A stretch of DNA of 7,122 nucleotides from contig DAOVLG010000079.1 in the NCBI GenBank assembly GCA_030631385.1, forward strand, positions 1 to 7,122. The letters run 5' to 3'. The notes beneath the pieces were generated by a model. It did not search any database. It saw only the letters and a program-made list of their open reading frames with translations, and was not told the DNA's origin. Of this stretch, positions 6,869 to 7,122 are shown one piece after another. Position 1 is the first letter of the stretch. Each line of letters starts with the position of its first letter. This DNA comes from Candidatus Coatesiibacteriota bacterium (GTDB lineage: Bacteria; RBG-13-66-14). The position numbers and the translations under genes are program-made.

Positions 6869-6910
6869 CGGTTTCGGGTACACCCTAAGCGTGTCCCGGA
6901 ACCGGTTTTT
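6869..6910 (+). terminator. Strong intrinsic terminator after the small exported protein gene
   Basis: A 14-bp stem with one bulged base and one G-U pair, CGGTTTCGGGTACAC (6869-6883) against GTGTCCCGGAACCG (6891-6904), has a 7-base loop. It is followed by a G and then TTTTT (6906-6910). It begins 26 bases after the TAG stop. Confidence 0.88.
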
Positions 6911-6919
6911 ACCCCTTCA

Positions 6920-6928
6920 TGCTATAAT
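6920..6928 (+). promoter_or_regulatory. Extended -10 promoter for the last gene
   Basis: TGCTATAAT contains a perfect TATAAT (6923-6928) with the TG of an extended -10 element. The -35 position (about 6900-6905, AACCGG) is poor, as is common for extended -10 promoters, and it falls in the preceding terminator stem. The predicted start near 6935 gives a leader of about 40 bases. Confidence 0.6.
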
Positions 6929-6974
6929 CGTTCAAATTCCCACGCAGCCCGTAAAAAATTCCCGAGGTCGCACA

Positions 6975-7122
6975 ATGAAGATCAGGAAGCTCTTCGGTGT
7001 ACTCGTAACAACCGTCCTTCTCCTCACCGCCGCTGGGGCCTCGGCCCGCCAGGTTCGCGCGGTCAGAACCCAGGTGTCCCCCAAGATAGACGGGAAACTG
7101 ACCGACATCGGCTGGACCCCGG
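6975..7122 (+). CDS. Start of an exported protein with a CBM9-like/DUF5916-type N-terminus, cut by window edge
   Basis: Only 49 codons are visible. Residues 1-24 form a signal peptide (positively charged start, hydrophobic core, GASA before the cleavage site). After that, VSPKIDGKLTDIGW (34-47) matches the conserved opening of CBM9-like domains, which reads roughly IDG-x-LDE-x-x-W. That opening is typical of DUF5916 outer-membrane proteins as well as of exported carbohydrate-binding proteins. The fragment is too short to choose between them. The start follows GAGGT by 6 bases and an extended -10 promoter stands upstream. Confidence 0.7.
   Translation, partial: MKIRKLFGVLVTTVLLLTAAGASARQVRAVRTQVSPKIDGKLTDIGWTP

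Overview
The window looks like a chromosomal segment of a GC-rich bacterium, roughly 55-60% G+C by eye. It is probably Gram-negative and plausibly from an uncultured lineage near the FCB group. The evidence is a bacterial type A RNase P RNA, sigma70-like promoters, Shine-Dalgarno sites, several exported proteins including a candidate outer-membrane or surface protein, and a SelB factor that shows selenocysteine is used. The phylum is a guess. No mobile element, CRISPR array or tRNA was seen.

Layout, left to right. (1) 1-1621, minus strand: selB, the selenocysteine-specific elongation factor, cut by the left window edge. (2) 1622-2113: about 490 bases without a convincing gene, containing several inverted repeats. 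(3) 2114-3094 and 3289-4068, plus strand: two paralogous exported beta-repeat proteins of the DUF4097 (putative adhesin) type. They share one coil-spacing ladder but use different turn motifs (SGG against GNG). A 59-base inverted repeat lies between them. (4) 4084-4116: a symmetric terminator that can serve both the second paralog and the RNA gene facing it. (5) 4119-4587, minus strand: rnpB, the RNase P RNA, about 469 nt, with the P1, P2, P3 and P4 helices all traceable. Its promoter and 5' end lie inside the end of the next gene. (6) 5487-4543 and 6358-5480, minus strand: a radical SAM/SPASM protein followed, with an 8-base overlap, by a class I methyltransferase. (7) 6359-6456: a divergent promoter region with a perfect 10-bp inverted repeat around the -10 box. 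(8) 6457-6843, plus strand: a small exported protein of unknown function, followed by a strong terminator. (9) 6975 to the right edge: the start of an exported protein whose N-terminus resembles the CBM9-like domain of DUF5916 proteins.

How the genes relate. The radical SAM enzyme and the methyltransferase are translationally coupled and probably act on a common, unknown substrate. rnpB is read from its own promoter within the methyltransferase gene and may also receive read-through from it. The two beta-repeat proteins are a duplicated pair that diverged by gain or loss of whole coils and by wholesale change of the turn residues. selB is the only part of the selenocysteine machinery here; selA, selC and selD must be elsewhere.

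The points most worth a second look are the paired SGG/GNG solenoids, the nesting of the rnpB promoter and 5' end in a coding region together with the unusually large RNase P RNA, the altered switch I of SelB, and the palindromes in the intergenic regions.
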